This document shows positions 26,384 through 36,100 of a stretch of 64,000 bases of DNA, piece after piece. The notes below the pieces were generated by a model, which had not been told where the DNA came from, ran no database searches, and saw nothing but the letters and a program-made list of their open reading frames with translations. Where the stretch lies: assembly GCA_019671135.1 (NCBI GenBank), contig JAHRHY010000012.1, positions 1,116,001 to 1,180,000 on the forward strand. Reading direction: 5' to 3'. The position numbers were made by a program, and so were the translations under genes. The number at the start of each line of letters is the position of its first letter. The stretch's first letter is position 1. The stretch comes from Linnemannia hyalina (lineage: Eukaryota; Mortierellomycota; Mortierellomycetes; Mortierellales; Mortierellaceae).

Positions 26384-26790
26384 AAAAGGTATACATCCGG
26401 AACTTCATTGTCCTCTTCTTGAAGGTTGTTCCGCAGCTCGTTGAAGGCAACAGGGGCGATCATTACCTCTCTTGTGGCATCTCATTGCTCCCTTGGCGTC
26501 AGGTACTCTTCCAGCTCAGGAAATCCCATCTCAGAATATGACAGATACAGCGTGCTCCGGCCAAGACAGACTTGAAAGTTGGAAAACAAAGCAGCAAGAG
26601 GATAGTACTGCCCAACCGGAGACATGAGACAGAACCACTTATGGTTTGGTAATAATGCGGTGATTGCCTTCAGCAAGGAACAAAACAACCGGAATAGCGG
26701 TCGGGAGTGACACAAGAGAGAACATTCCATTGAACAGTTAGAGTATTGCTCAGAGAAGGTTTGAAGCGACGCGAAAATGTTCTCAGCCAA
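26384..26790 (-). pseudogene. broken coding fragment, unknown family
   Basis: Minus-strand frame with readable segments (VGQYYPLAALFSNFQVCLG ... GFPELEEYLTPREQ), then an in-frame TGA, then AFNELRNNLQEEDNEVPD in the same frame. The single stop could be a Trp-to-stop change. No start and no family recognised. The first part, from 26790 to about 26707, overlaps the end of the inverted-duplication arm and is probably not part of the fragment. Confidence 0.4.
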
Positions 26791-27181
26791 TGATCAAAAA
26801 CTCGTCCCTGCATCTTGGAAAGATCGAAAGATCACAAATATATACTTGAAAATGCTGGATACACCCTTGAACATCAACACGCCTTCCTTTTCTTTCTGTC
26901 TTAAGACAGGTGACAACAAATGCAAAAGCTACTTTAATAACTTAGAAAAACAATATAGAGTTGTTCAAGAATGAAAATAAAGCGATGCTTTGGATGTATT
27001 GTTTCGAAGGCTTAAAGCAAGAGTGACCATGATGCTGCAGGATGGGTGGAGTGGCTGAAAAAAATAATTGGGCCTTGTGGGACATCTGCGCACTAAGGGT
27101 GTTGCATGAACGAACCGCAAACTTGAACATCTCCAACATTCTCCAACCGCCATGAACCGCCATCCCCCTACTCTCTTCCTT
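26791..27181. other. 3' flank of E2 inside the inverted duplication
   Basis: No gene. It corresponds to the 3' flank of gene E and differs from it by scattered base changes and one indel, in contrast to the identical coding part. Confidence 0.6.
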
Positions 27182-27766
27182 CTAAGAAGGATCAACAAAG
27201 TCAATGAACAGTCTACAAGACTCGTATCTGACATCTCCACAGTTCCACACCTCTCTAGAGCGTCCGTAAGTGTACCCCTTGTACCTGACATAAAAGTCCA
27301 TAGTTTGAGGGTAATCCTGAGTAATACACCATTCGTAATACTCATGGCAGTTGGTTGCGAATCCGCTGGAATCAAACATCAGTCGGCCCAAAGGGGTTTC
27401 GTCGACGGTGAAAAAGATATCGTGGTGAAACACCTCGTTTGGATCGTTAAAGAAGGACTTGTTAGTCCACCACCTGAACTCCGAGGTCAGGTTCGGGCCT
27501 GGACCTTCTTTCGATGCGGCGACCAAGCTAAAAAAATTAGGTGAAAAGCAACTGGACATGAGGATAGCGAAGTACATAAAAGTGGGATACAGAAAAACAA
27601 GTACCGCCGTTTCTTCTATTGGTAGGGACGTTGATGCTGGCTATTGTTATGCATCTCACCTGGTCGAGTTCGAGAGGGGGACTGCGAGTGCGGTTCTAAA
27701 GAACAAGGCGAAGTGAGCCACAGTGGCGAGAACAATAATCGAAAACAAAGAGAAAAGGCACGCCAT
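27182..27766 (-). CDS. small secreted Cys-containing protein, copy E2
   Basis: Function unknown. Exons 27660-27766 and 27182-27527 on the minus strand, 150 aa, protein identical to gene E at 16614-17198. Signal peptide MACLFSLFSIIVLATVAHFAL, central CHEYYEWC pair, RYKGYTYGRS and late C-x7-C pair. The TATA-like element (27951-27957, 191 bp upstream) and the TTCC repeat of the leader are conserved. Transcribed toward the array, opposite to copies A to J. Intact. Confidence 0.88.
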
Positions 27767-28406
27767 TATATGAGAGCTGCTTGGGTAGCAGGAGAGGGTG
27801 AAGGAGGAAGGAAGGAAGGAGGAAGGAAGGAAGGAAGTAACAGTGTGTAGTGTGCAGTGTGTAGTGTGTGTGATGCGATAATGATAGTAGTCGGCGTGGT
27901 GATGGGAGACCGTCGTTTTGAACGAGTATAAAAGTGCTGGGATATGCATCCTTTTATTCAGTATTTGCAGCCACACCCAAGCGCGATCATTTCGAGCTCA
28001 AGAATATATGACCGAGGACCATACAGGGACGATGATTGTCCGCCGTTGACGTCGGATGGAAGGTGGACATGCACTGGATGACAATAGAGGCCTCCCACTA
28101 AGGACTAAAAATAACGCAGTTCTTTGTTGTATCTGCTCTGGTGACAGAAGAGCTACAGACCCGTAGCCTTTGTTGTTGGCCTACTTGTCAGTTAATCCAT
28201 AAGTCAATGGAAACCCACCATTCCACCTCTCTTTTCTTCTCCATTTAAGTCAAGGAAACGAGCGACCATGAACCGTACCAAGTGAAGACGATTTCAATTG
28301 CAGTCAAAGGGGCTGAGCAAGACAAAGAAAATAAGGAACATGCTGGGCGTAAATGAAATTAAGTGCTAAATTGTACATGACCGCCAGCAAACCATCCAAC
28401 CATCCC

Positions 28407-28449
<43 letters not shown>

Positions 28450-28466
28450 CCACCTCCCTCCCATTT
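27767..28466. other. upstream region of E2 and spacer to K
   Basis: No gene. It holds the E2 promoter up to about 28073, then sequence deleted from the left arm, including a CA microsatellite. Confidence 0.55.
28409..28447. repeat. CA microsatellite
   Basis: About nineteen CA units in a row, in the 3' flank of pseudogene K. Confidence 0.95.
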
Positions 28467-29005
28467 CTAAAGCGCCATAGCATCCATATGCATGGCACAA
28501 AACTCATGGTTGGGGTCCTTGGTCGTGCAATACTCTGTCAGCTTGGTGTGATGATAGTAGATCTCCTTGTAATAGATCCAGAACTCGTAGTTGATAGGGT
28601 CACTACAAGCCACGCACCAGTCTCTGTAATCATGGCATATATTCGTAACCCCCCCTCCTTCTACATCATACTTCAACTTGCCCAGGTTCATTGACCTCTA
28701 GAGTGACGTCGTGGTTGTACTCTCCATTGATAGAGTGGTAAGTGGGTTTGTCCGAACCAGTGTGGGATCAAGGTCAAGTTACCACTTGGACTTAAATAAA
28801 AGCAGTTGTGCAAATACGGTACACAAGTAGAACAAAACAAGGTCAGAGAGAATGGCAGTAACAGCCGCGTTTTTTTTTTCTGCAAATGGGGGAGTATAAG
28901 CTCACTTGGTCGTGTCTGGGGCGAGGCAAACAGGCAAGAGTGGCGAGGCAAACAGGCAAGAGTGGCGAAGGCAATGACCAGGGGCCAATCGAAACGAAGC
29001 GGCAT
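28467..29005 (-). pseudogene. array copy K, frameshifted
   Basis: Starts MPLRFDWPLVIAFATLA at 29005 with a donor-like AA|GTGAGC after about 100 bases. A perfect 22-bp tandem duplication in the signal-peptide exon changes its phase. In the mature part, the frame that reads YHSINGEYNHDVTLEV breaks near 28680, and the following frame carries the family motif CHDYRDWC-VACSDP and a late Cys pair. So there are at least two frame lesions, and the VTH after the Cys pair has become VAC. Homologous to stub D' on the left arm. Confidence 0.7.
28921..28964. repeat. 22-bp perfect tandem duplication
   Basis: Unit GCGAGGCAAACAGGCAAGAG plus TG, twice (28921-28942, 28943-28964), inside the signal-peptide exon of K. 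Its length is not a multiple of three, so it shifts the frame. Confidence 0.95.
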
Positions 29006-29690
29006 GATGTGGGGGAGATAACTGACTGTGTTATGGGGGTGTAACTACAACGAGCAGAGGAGCAATCTGTTTTTAGTGTTTAATGTATGGTGGTCGAAGG
29101 GGAGGCGAGTGAGATAAGAGACGCATGATTTTTGAAGAGGACCACACAGAGGGCACAGCGAGACAGGGACTGGTTCGTGTAGAGGTCAGGGAAATGCATA
29201 TCAACATTGTACTTTGGCATCCCTACTTTCTCCGCTTCCTTGACCGTCATCATCGGCTCGTTCAATTATAGATATTTCAGAGGTTAACATGTGCGCTTTA
29301 ATTGAACATTCAAATAAAAATTACTTACCGCATGAGTCAAATATCTATAATTGACCAAATATAGCAATCCGACCCAATTCGATTCTCGCCGCCTTAATTA
29401 TGCTTATAAGGCGGCATCCATGGGACTTTTTTTCTAGGAATTGCTCCTCTCTTTTACTTTATCCTTCCTCTCCCCAGCTCCATTCCCTTGAAACTGCAGC
29501 CAGCCATATTGTCCCGCACCAGCTAATTCAGGTATGGGTTTCTATTGTGCAAAACGGTTCAAGCTCGTGTGTTTAAATGTACAGGTGCTCCAAACCGACG
29601 ATAAGTTCATGCAGTGATAAGCACCCCCAGATTTCTTGACTTAATGATTTGCCTTCTGATGCTTTAGGGAATAAACAGGACTTTTCGAGA
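29006..29690. other. spacer between K and small gene at 29691
   Basis: The part up to 29125 belongs to the inverted duplication. A minus-strand fragment at 29130-29265 (MTVKEAEKVGMPKYNVDMHF) may be a scrap of a gene but has no support. From 29460 on it is probably the leader of the next gene, with a likely 5' UTR intron of about 29531-29667 (CAG|GTATGG ... TTTAG). Confidence 0.45.
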
Positions 29691-29915
29691 ATGGATAAAT
29701 ACAAGATCCTTACAATTGTAAACTTTGTCGTGGGATCGACGGCTCTTTCCTTCCAAATCGGAGTCTTGTATCCGTGGCACCACCAGTTGGATGGAGATTT
29801 CAAGAAACTGGAAAAGAACCACGACTCTCGCTTGCAAATATTCCACGATAGAAAGTGGGAGAAATTGAACGAAATCGACGCCAAGTTAGAAGCGCTATTA
29901 AATAAAAAAGAGTAA
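29691..29915 (+). CDS. small single-pass membrane protein, possibly mitochondrial
   Basis: 74 aa, not recognised. MDKYKILTIVNFVVGSTAL opens a single hydrophobic segment of about 20 residues, followed by YPWHHQLDGDF and a charged, helical C-terminal half ending in EALLNKKE. This layout (short N-terminus, one membrane span, coiled-coil-like tail) is common among small inner-membrane assembly factors, but that is only a resemblance. I chose the ATG at 29691 rather than upstream alternatives because a 5' UTR intron acceptor (TTTAG, 29664-29668) precedes it directly. Codon choice looks like a real gene. Confidence 0.6.
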   Translation: MDKYKILTIVNFVVGSTALSFQIGVLYPWHHQLDGDFKKLEKNHDSRLQIFHDRKWEKLNEIDAKLEALLNKKE

Positions 29916-29982
29916 TTTGTCAAGATTTTTTTTTCCACTGTTAGCAAAGGGGAACGGATTGTCAGGAAGGATATTCTCGATA

Positions 29983-30333
29983 ATGGGGGGGAACGATGAG
30001 GCACGAAAATCTCGAAAGAGCTTCTTGATCACATCCTTGAGGAACAGTTTGGCCAGCCGTGCTTTCTCCTCAACACCTAGTGCTGTGCTCGGTCGGTCGA
30101 TGTAAGACGAAATCAACGTCCCATTTGTTCAACGGGGAATATCAACAATTATAAAAAAAAAGGTAGCCTCGTTTGCTTCCAACTGGTGCGGTCATCTAAA
30201 GAACCAAGAGAGACCAAACTATCATCCAGTTGACGCTGTTGACAATTACCCTGGAAGCAAGGCGAGCGACATGGGCACAGGGAAGCCAAACACTAATTCG
30301 ACCCCGCAAAAGAACGTCACGAATGGAAGTTAG
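29983..30333 (+). CDS. possible small mitochondrial-targeted protein (uncertain)
   Basis: Tentative. The frame from 29983 is rich in Arg/Ser and contains SLASRAFSSTPSAVLG, which looks like a fungal mitochondrial presequence with a cleavage site. A second open stretch (30167-30333) reads NWCGHLKNQERPNYHP ... TPQKNVTNGS and stops. The obvious donor (GTAAGA at 30102) and acceptor (TAG at 30166) do not agree in phase; a weak donor at 30092 would. On the minus strand 29898-30116 also has a plausible frame (RLAKLFLKDVIKKLFRDF). Only one strand can be right. Confidence 0.3.
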
Positions 30334-30623
30334 ACATAGCATTCCTTCTTTCCCTCCAGTGCATTTGCAACTGGTACGAATTGTTGTTGACCACACTCAA
30401 TTTCACTGTCATTGCTTTCAGTTCATGTAAGAGGATGCTTGGGAGACGTGCTCGTCTTATTTATTACTGAGAGGAATGAAAAAAATGCAAATGGGGGGGG
30501 GGGGGGTATACGATAAAAGACACAAACAAAGGTAACCACCAAAAGCACATCCCTAACCGTGGAGGCGGTGGGATCACCAACGAACCCGAAAAAGAGAAAA
30601 CAAACTCGCACGAATGACTAGCA
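30334..30623. other. intergenic, with G-run
   Basis: Nothing recognised except a run of 14 G at 30493-30506, probably in the 3' flank of the gene that ends at 30624. Confidence 0.5.
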
Positions 30624-31475
30624 TCAGTAGTACTCGCGAGAGCCCTTGTTCTTCTTCTGCTTCTGCTTGCTCTGCTTGCTACGGCCATTGGACTCGGTAC
30701 CGGAAGAACGGGCCTGATCCTGCTCATCCAATCGCTGGACAAACGCGCGCTTCCAGGAGCGGAGATCCACACGCGGGGATGACATGCTCGACTGGTCGTC
30801 GGTCTTGAAGGTGAGGTTGTGTTTGAATCGGATACGTTCCTCTTCGCCGAGGAAGGTCTCGTCGTCAGCTTCGTCCTGGTCGTCGTCGCCCTCGTCGCTG
30901 GATGATGCGGAAGAAGAGAGAGATGGCGTGGCGTTGTTGGTATTGTTGTCGTCGTCGTCTTCAGGGCGGCGGCGACGGTCAGCGCGCTTGTTGGAGCGGC
31001 GTTTTGGGGAAGCGGGAACGGTAGAGATAGTGTCCAGACCCAGTGCCTTCTTGGCAGACTTTTTGGTGTTGCTGTCGCTGACATCATCCTTGAAATATGC
31101 CCCGTCGTTATCGTGCTCGTCCTCGTCGCTGGTGTTATCCTCAGAAGAACCAGAGTTCTTATTCCTCCGCTGGTTCAATTTCCGTTCAATCCGCTCCTTA
31201 TCCTTCTGACTAGCAGCGCCCTGCTGGATCTTGCGCCAAATAAAGTTCTTTGTCGCACGTTCACGAGATTTTTGACCTAGGTAGGCGCGGTGGCGGTTCG
31301 AGTCCTTGAAGTCGCTTTCGGGGTAGTGGAACAGGTCGATTGGTGCGACCGTCTTGTAAGTGTTTAGGGTAGAGATGTTGGTAGAGGTAGATGTGGTGGT
31401 GGTGGCAGAGGTGAGAATGGAATCGTCAGACGCGATGGTAATAGAGGTGGAGGTAAGGGATTGAAGAGCGTTCAT
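30624..31475 (-). CDS. hypothetical disordered, highly charged protein
   Basis: 283 aa in one exon, not recognised. I used the first in-frame ATG (31475, MNALQSLTSTS); the frame stays open upstream through Thr-rich codons but without an ATG. Residues 1-40 are Thr/Ser-rich. An ordered-looking patch follows, DLFHYPESDFKDSNRHRAY then RERATKNFIWRKIQQ. The remainder alternates Lys/Arg-rich and Asp/Glu-rich low-complexity blocks, and the C-terminus is KQSKQKQKKNKGSREYY. The basic clusters would suit a nuclear or nucleolar protein, but that is an inference. Faces the TCTP-containing segment upstream. Confidence 0.6.
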   Translation of the reverse strand: MNALQSLTSTSITIASDDSILTSATTTTSTSTNISTLNTYKTVAPIDLFHYPESDFKDSNRHRAYLGQKSRERATKNFIWRKIQQGAASQKDKERIERKLNQRRNKNSGSSEDNTSDEDEHDNDGAYFKDDVSDSNTKKSAKKALGLDTISTVPASPKRRSNKRADRRRRPEDDDDNNTNNATPSLSSSASSSDEGDDDQDEADDETFLGEEERIRFKHNLTFKTDDQSSMSSPRVDLRSWKRAFVQRLDEQDQARSSGTESNGRSKQSKQKQKKNKGSREYY

Positions 31476-32013
31476 GTAGGTGTGGAGGTAGGCTTGTTGG
31501 TGCTTGGTCAAGAATAGAGCTGGGATGGTGAGATCTGTTGTTGTGATATGAGCTGTGGGTATGTTGCTTTGCGCTGGTATCTTGTAGCGTGTTGTTGTAG
31601 TTGTTGTAGTTGTTGTTGTAGTTGAAGTAGTTGAAGTGGTTGTAGGTGTGAGTGAAGTACAAGAAAAAGGTGGGAAGGAGGGACTCTTTTAAAAGGGAAG
31701 AGGAGTTCGTTCTTCGACCAGAAATGAAATTGCGGGTCCGTCCGTCCGTCTGTTCATCCGTGTCTGAGCCTATCTCTTCTGTCCGTCTGTCCTTCTGTCT
31801 CTCCCCGCCTCCCCGCCCCGCAGGAAAATAAGTCAATGTGCAATTGACCAATCAGAGCGACCCGCAGTACTGCGGGCGCATCATCGTGCAGCTCTAATTT
31901 TTCCCTCTCTTCTCTTCTCTCTCTGAAAAAAGGCGCACAAACAAACAAGGCACACAGACCCACACTTTGTCTCGAATCCTGCCCTTCGTAGTAAAAATAT
32001 GTGCCTGGAATGA
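31476..32013. other. intergenic, promoter of the disordered-protein gene
   Basis: No further gene. Simple-sequence tracts (GTTGTA repeats, 31590-31650; GTCCGTCCGTCTG blocks, 31735-31800) and CT/GA-rich DNA. Confidence 0.5.
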
Positions 32014-32140
32014 TGGTCAGCCAATCATTGGTGCAAGTGCCTCTGAAAAGGGCATAGAACACAAGAACCAACATGCTTCCCATTTTTTATCTGCTAAGTA
32101 TCTACATTATTCTAGTACGGTGAGGTAGACGTTGGACACA
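32014..32140 (+). repeat. inverted repeat flanking TCTP copy, left
   Basis: Matches the reverse complement of 32741-32865 over about 120 bp with roughly one difference in seven bases. The shared cores include TTGGTGCAAGTG, AGAACACAAGAACCA and GTATCTACATTATTCTAGTAC. Confidence 0.85.
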
Positions 32141-32159
32141 AAGGGGGACAGCATCCAAC

Positions 32160-32656
32160 TTAGACCTCCACGATCTCGACGGCGTGCTTGTGGACGGTGA
32201 AAATCAGGGTGGATCCATCGCGGCAGGCGAGGCGCATAGAGCACCATCGTCACAGGACGCTCCAGTGTAGAAAAAGTAGTCATCGAAGCTATCGCGGGCC
32301 TTCATGATCTCAGAGGAAACCTCCATCTCGAGAGCCTTGACATCAGCCTCCTCGGTGATACCCATTTTAGCCTTGAGCTTTGCGAAGTAACGCCTCATGT
32401 AGTCGGTGTACTCCTTCTTGCTGATATTGTCGAGGCGCACGAGACCGAAATAGTGGACAACGTTGTTGACGTCAAAGACACCGCTCTTAACGTCTTCCAT
32501 GGCGTCCTCTACAGAGGGGTAGTTTGTGGCATCGACAACGAAGTCTTCAGGCAGGATCATGGCGCACTCAATCTCGTAAGTACTGCCAACCTCCTTGATA
32601 TCGAATTCATCAGAGAAGAGTTGGTCGCCGGTGACGATATCCTGGAAAATAAGCAT
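32160..32656 (-). pseudogene. translationally controlled tumor protein (TCTP/Tma19), frameshifted copy
   Basis: Single-exon TCTP: MLIFQDIVTGDQLFSDEF, SVEDAMEDVKSG..VNNVVHYFGL, YMRRYFAKLKAKM and a helical hairpin to DDYFFYTG. After the YTG of the conserved FTGESM region the frame is lost; the true C-terminus (RDGSTLIFTVHKHAVEIVEV) reads in another frame to a TAA at 32160-32162. The total of 497 nt is not a multiple of three, and the middle patch fits a third frame, so at least two small indels are present. No homopolymer explains them. TCTP is a ribosome- and microtubule-associated cytosolic protein. Lack of introns and flanking inverted repeats suggest a duplicated or mobilised copy; a functional paralogue may exist elsewhere. 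Confidence 0.75.
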
Positions 32657-32740
32657 GGCTGATGAGGGTTGTGGTGGTGAGTGTGGTGGGAGGGAGAGAA
32701 GGGTGCTTCATAATCACTTTGTTACCACAGGTCGAAACTT

Positions 32741-32865
32741 ATGTCCAAAACGTCTACCTCGTACTAGAATAATGTAGATACTTTGCAGGTAAAATATGGG
32801 AAGCACGGTGGTTCTTGTGTTCTTTGCCCCTTTTCAGAGACACTTGCACCAACGATTAGCGGACC
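32741..32865 (-). repeat. inverted repeat flanking TCTP copy, right
   Basis: Reverse-complement partner of 32014-32140. Together the arms enclose about 600 bp that contain little besides the TCTP copy. Confidence 0.85.
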
Positions 32866-33135
32866 TACCTAGTATCTCTCTCTCTTCTCAATTATAGCGC
32901 TGTTGAGGAAACAAACGGTGAAGTTGTTGTCATTCCGTTCGTCATTTGTTTGTGGTTAAGATATGTTTGTGCATTGTTATCTAGGTGAATTGCTTGATTA
33001 CTTTTATTAGTGCTTTTATCCTGTCAAAGGACTAGGTGTGTACAATCGAAACAAATAAGAATGAAAAGAAAAGAAAAGAAAAGATAGAATAATAAAAAGC
33101 CTGCTAGGAGCCGCGGCGTGGGTGAACCAGCACCA

Positions 33136-36100
33136 TTACCTACGACCACCAGATTCACTGTGCGAGTCACGGTGTCCGGATGTGCTCAGTCCAGGATTGC
33201 CGACCATGCTACCCCCCAGAACCCCATCCTGTGAGGGGTTGTACGTGAACCCCTTGAACTGCAATTGCACCGTCTCGCTCAGAAACGACTCCTCGACCAC
33301 AGAATCCAAGGGCTCCTCGCTGGTAAATTCCTCGTCAAAGTTGGAGGTGTCAATCGCAGACGAGACCGAGGGCTTAAAGGGCGGTTGGATCTTCTTGGCC
33401 ATGAGATGAGGGAACGAGATGGGCTTGAAGAATGGGTGTTGCTTGATCGCACTCGAACCACTGTTTCCTAGACGCTCATTGGGATCTCGGGTAAGAAGGT
33501 CAGACAGCAAGGACCTGGCATCGGTGGAAATCTCGTCAGGGAATCGGAGCTCGTCCTGTAGGATCTTTCGGTACATCTCGTGGATATTTTCGTCGTAAAA
33601 AGGAGGCAGGCCCGTGAGCATCTCATAGAGTAAGACACCCAAGGTCCACCAGTCGACCGTCTTGGTATAGCCCTGGCCCAGCAGCAACTCGGGGGCAAGG
33701 TACTCGGGGGTGCCACAGAACGTGTTGGTCGTCTCGGTCTCGGTCATTCCCAGCTTGCACAAGCCGAAATCACACAGCGCAATGTGGCCGGTATAGTCCA
33801 AAAGGATATTTTCTGGCTTGAGATCGCGGTAAACTACGTTGAAGCCGTGGAGGCACTCCAAGGCGCACAAGAGTTCGGCAGCGTAGAAGCGGGACCTCTC
33901 TTCACTGAAACGGCCCTCTCGTTGGAGGTGGTGAAAGAGCTCTCCGCCATTGACAAAGGCAAGGACGAGGTACAGCTTCTCGGGCGACTGGAACGAGAAC
34001 TTGAGGGGGACGATGAATGGGTTGTTGATCTGGGCCAGGACCGTTCTCTCTGCAAGGGTATGATTGACCTCGCTACGAGAGATAATATGCGCTTTGCGCA
34101 GGATTTTCATGGCATAAATGCGATTGGTATCGCGCTTGCGTACTTGCATGACCTAAATGCATGAGAGAGTCGAAAGGAAACGGCCAAGTCAGTCTAGAGA
34201 AATTATGGCGGGAAAACACAAAAGTGTGTTTGTATGCTGAGCGTTCGGGCCATTTGCGCCTTGTGCCTTGTGTCTGCAATATTACCTTGCCGAAGCTCCC
34301 TTTGCCGATAACCTTGAGCAAGTCAAATGCGTCAACGGCCAGATGGGTGTTGCCCTAAGAGTTTTGAAGATGAAAAAGAGTGTGCTTTTCTGTCAGTCGA
34401 CTTGTAGCGTTGTAACATGCGCTCAATAAAAAAGGTATCCATTACCGATTTGAACCCAGACAGTTCATAATTGGTCTCAGAGAAGGAAACAAAAAAGGTG
34501 CTGTGCTTACAATGTGGCTCTTGAAGACAAGCTGGATGCGGACTTTGCCGGTGCCGCTGAGGAGGGGAAACCATTCGTCTTGCATCTGATCGTCGAAAAG
34601 AGGCTCTAGAAGGACGTTGCCGAGGAAGATATCTTGACTCGAAGCGTCACAGTCCATCATGTCGCCTGACTTTGAGGGATATGGAGCGCGGACATAGAGC
34701 GACAATTGTGCCTCGGTGAATCTTGACACATCACTAGATTGAGTTGAAGGTTGGTCAGAAATGAAAAAAGAGAGCATGGTCCAGTGTCAGCAGGTGCAAT
34801 TCTTTTTTGAGAGAATATATCCATGGGTGCTGAGCATTGAATCAAATGGGTTTATAAGTGAGTGAGGATGTTGGGTCCGATGATAAGAATAACCTCCTGC
34901 TTCCTCGCTTTATACTAAGCAATAATTGAGCAGCATGGAAGGATGAAGAACGATTCATGGCAGTTCACATGTTCTCGTGCCCCTACCCAAAGAAATCGAC
35001 TGATCATTGCTTCTTTCCTCCTTTTTTACCCCCTTCTCTATCCCACTCGCACCATGGCCACCAACACCACCACAACTTTCACCACCTGCTCTATGACTTC
35101 ATGATCCACACAAGCCGGTGGTCCATTTCCAAAATAGCGCCTATTTTTTTTTTGCTCCTCCATTCAGTCCCATGTACCCTGCATGTTTTTTTTTCTTGTT
35201 GTTTGCGCTTGTTCTTGAATAAGAGATCCCCATGGTGGCGAGATGGAAGATATCACCCGAAAGTAAAAGGAGATCTCGTTTTTTTTTCTTTTGTTGGTCA
35301 CGTATGTATGTGTCCATGTATGCATGTAGGCTCCTCTTTTGGTTCTTTAGTCCAGGCCAATGTAAAAAATGAAGAGGAAGGGTACGGTGTAGGGAAATGA
35401 AATTACCATCTCCAATGTGCATAAACCTTAGGGCGGAAGACACACTTGTGGCTCGCTCATATCTCCATTGTTACTTTGGTGTTGTCATTCAGCCTTTTTT
35501 TTCCCTCTCTTTTTTTTTGTTTTTTGGCGGGTGATTTTGGGCGGGTGATTTTCTTTGTTTTGTGTATGCGTGAATGTGTGTATGAGTGTGCGTGTGGCCT
35601 GTTCCTGGACCAGCCCAGGAATAGAAGATAAACCCGAGAGCACCACCATTGTCAAAAATGAATGAATGGGTGGGGAGTGAGAAGAGGCGGGAAAAAAAGA
35701 GTGAAGAGAGACAACGAATTAGCAACTTACAAGTGAGCTCTGTATTGCCATACTGGGTTGGACATCTCTCCACCGAGAGCATCGATCAGGACCTCGTTCT
35801 TGTCAAACTCTAGGACTGCGTAGGGCAGCCACCACTTGCGCTGGAGCGACTCGCGGCTGCTGTTTGTCGGGCTGCCGTAATGGGGATGATTCGTCATCGT
35901 ACTGTCGAAACCCGTAGGGAGCGTCAGTCCGCGGGCCTCAACAACCCGAATCACGAGCGTGCCGCTCTTAGATGGGTCTATGGATGATGTTGGACTGATA
36001 CTTCTACTGTTCTGAAAGGTTGAGGCTGGGGCAGTTCCGTTTCCGTTATTGTTGGTGTTGTTGTTGTGGAGGTATTGGTGGTTGGGGCTTGGTGGCGAGG

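Larger units (their letters stand above)
26707..29125 (-). repeat. right arm of large inverted duplication
   Basis: Inverted copy of 16040-17704. 26707-28073 matches 16308-17704 with gene E2 inside; about 29010-29125 plus exon 1 of K matches 16040-16300. The piece between, 28074 to about 28920, has no counterpart in the left arm. Arm ends were placed by eye and may be off by tens of bases. Confidence 0.82.

Noticed and set aside
35000..35440. Possible gene nested in the long Sch9 intron
   Set aside because: The frames are His/Pro/Phe-rich low complexity without a domain, consistent with intronic pyrimidine tracts.
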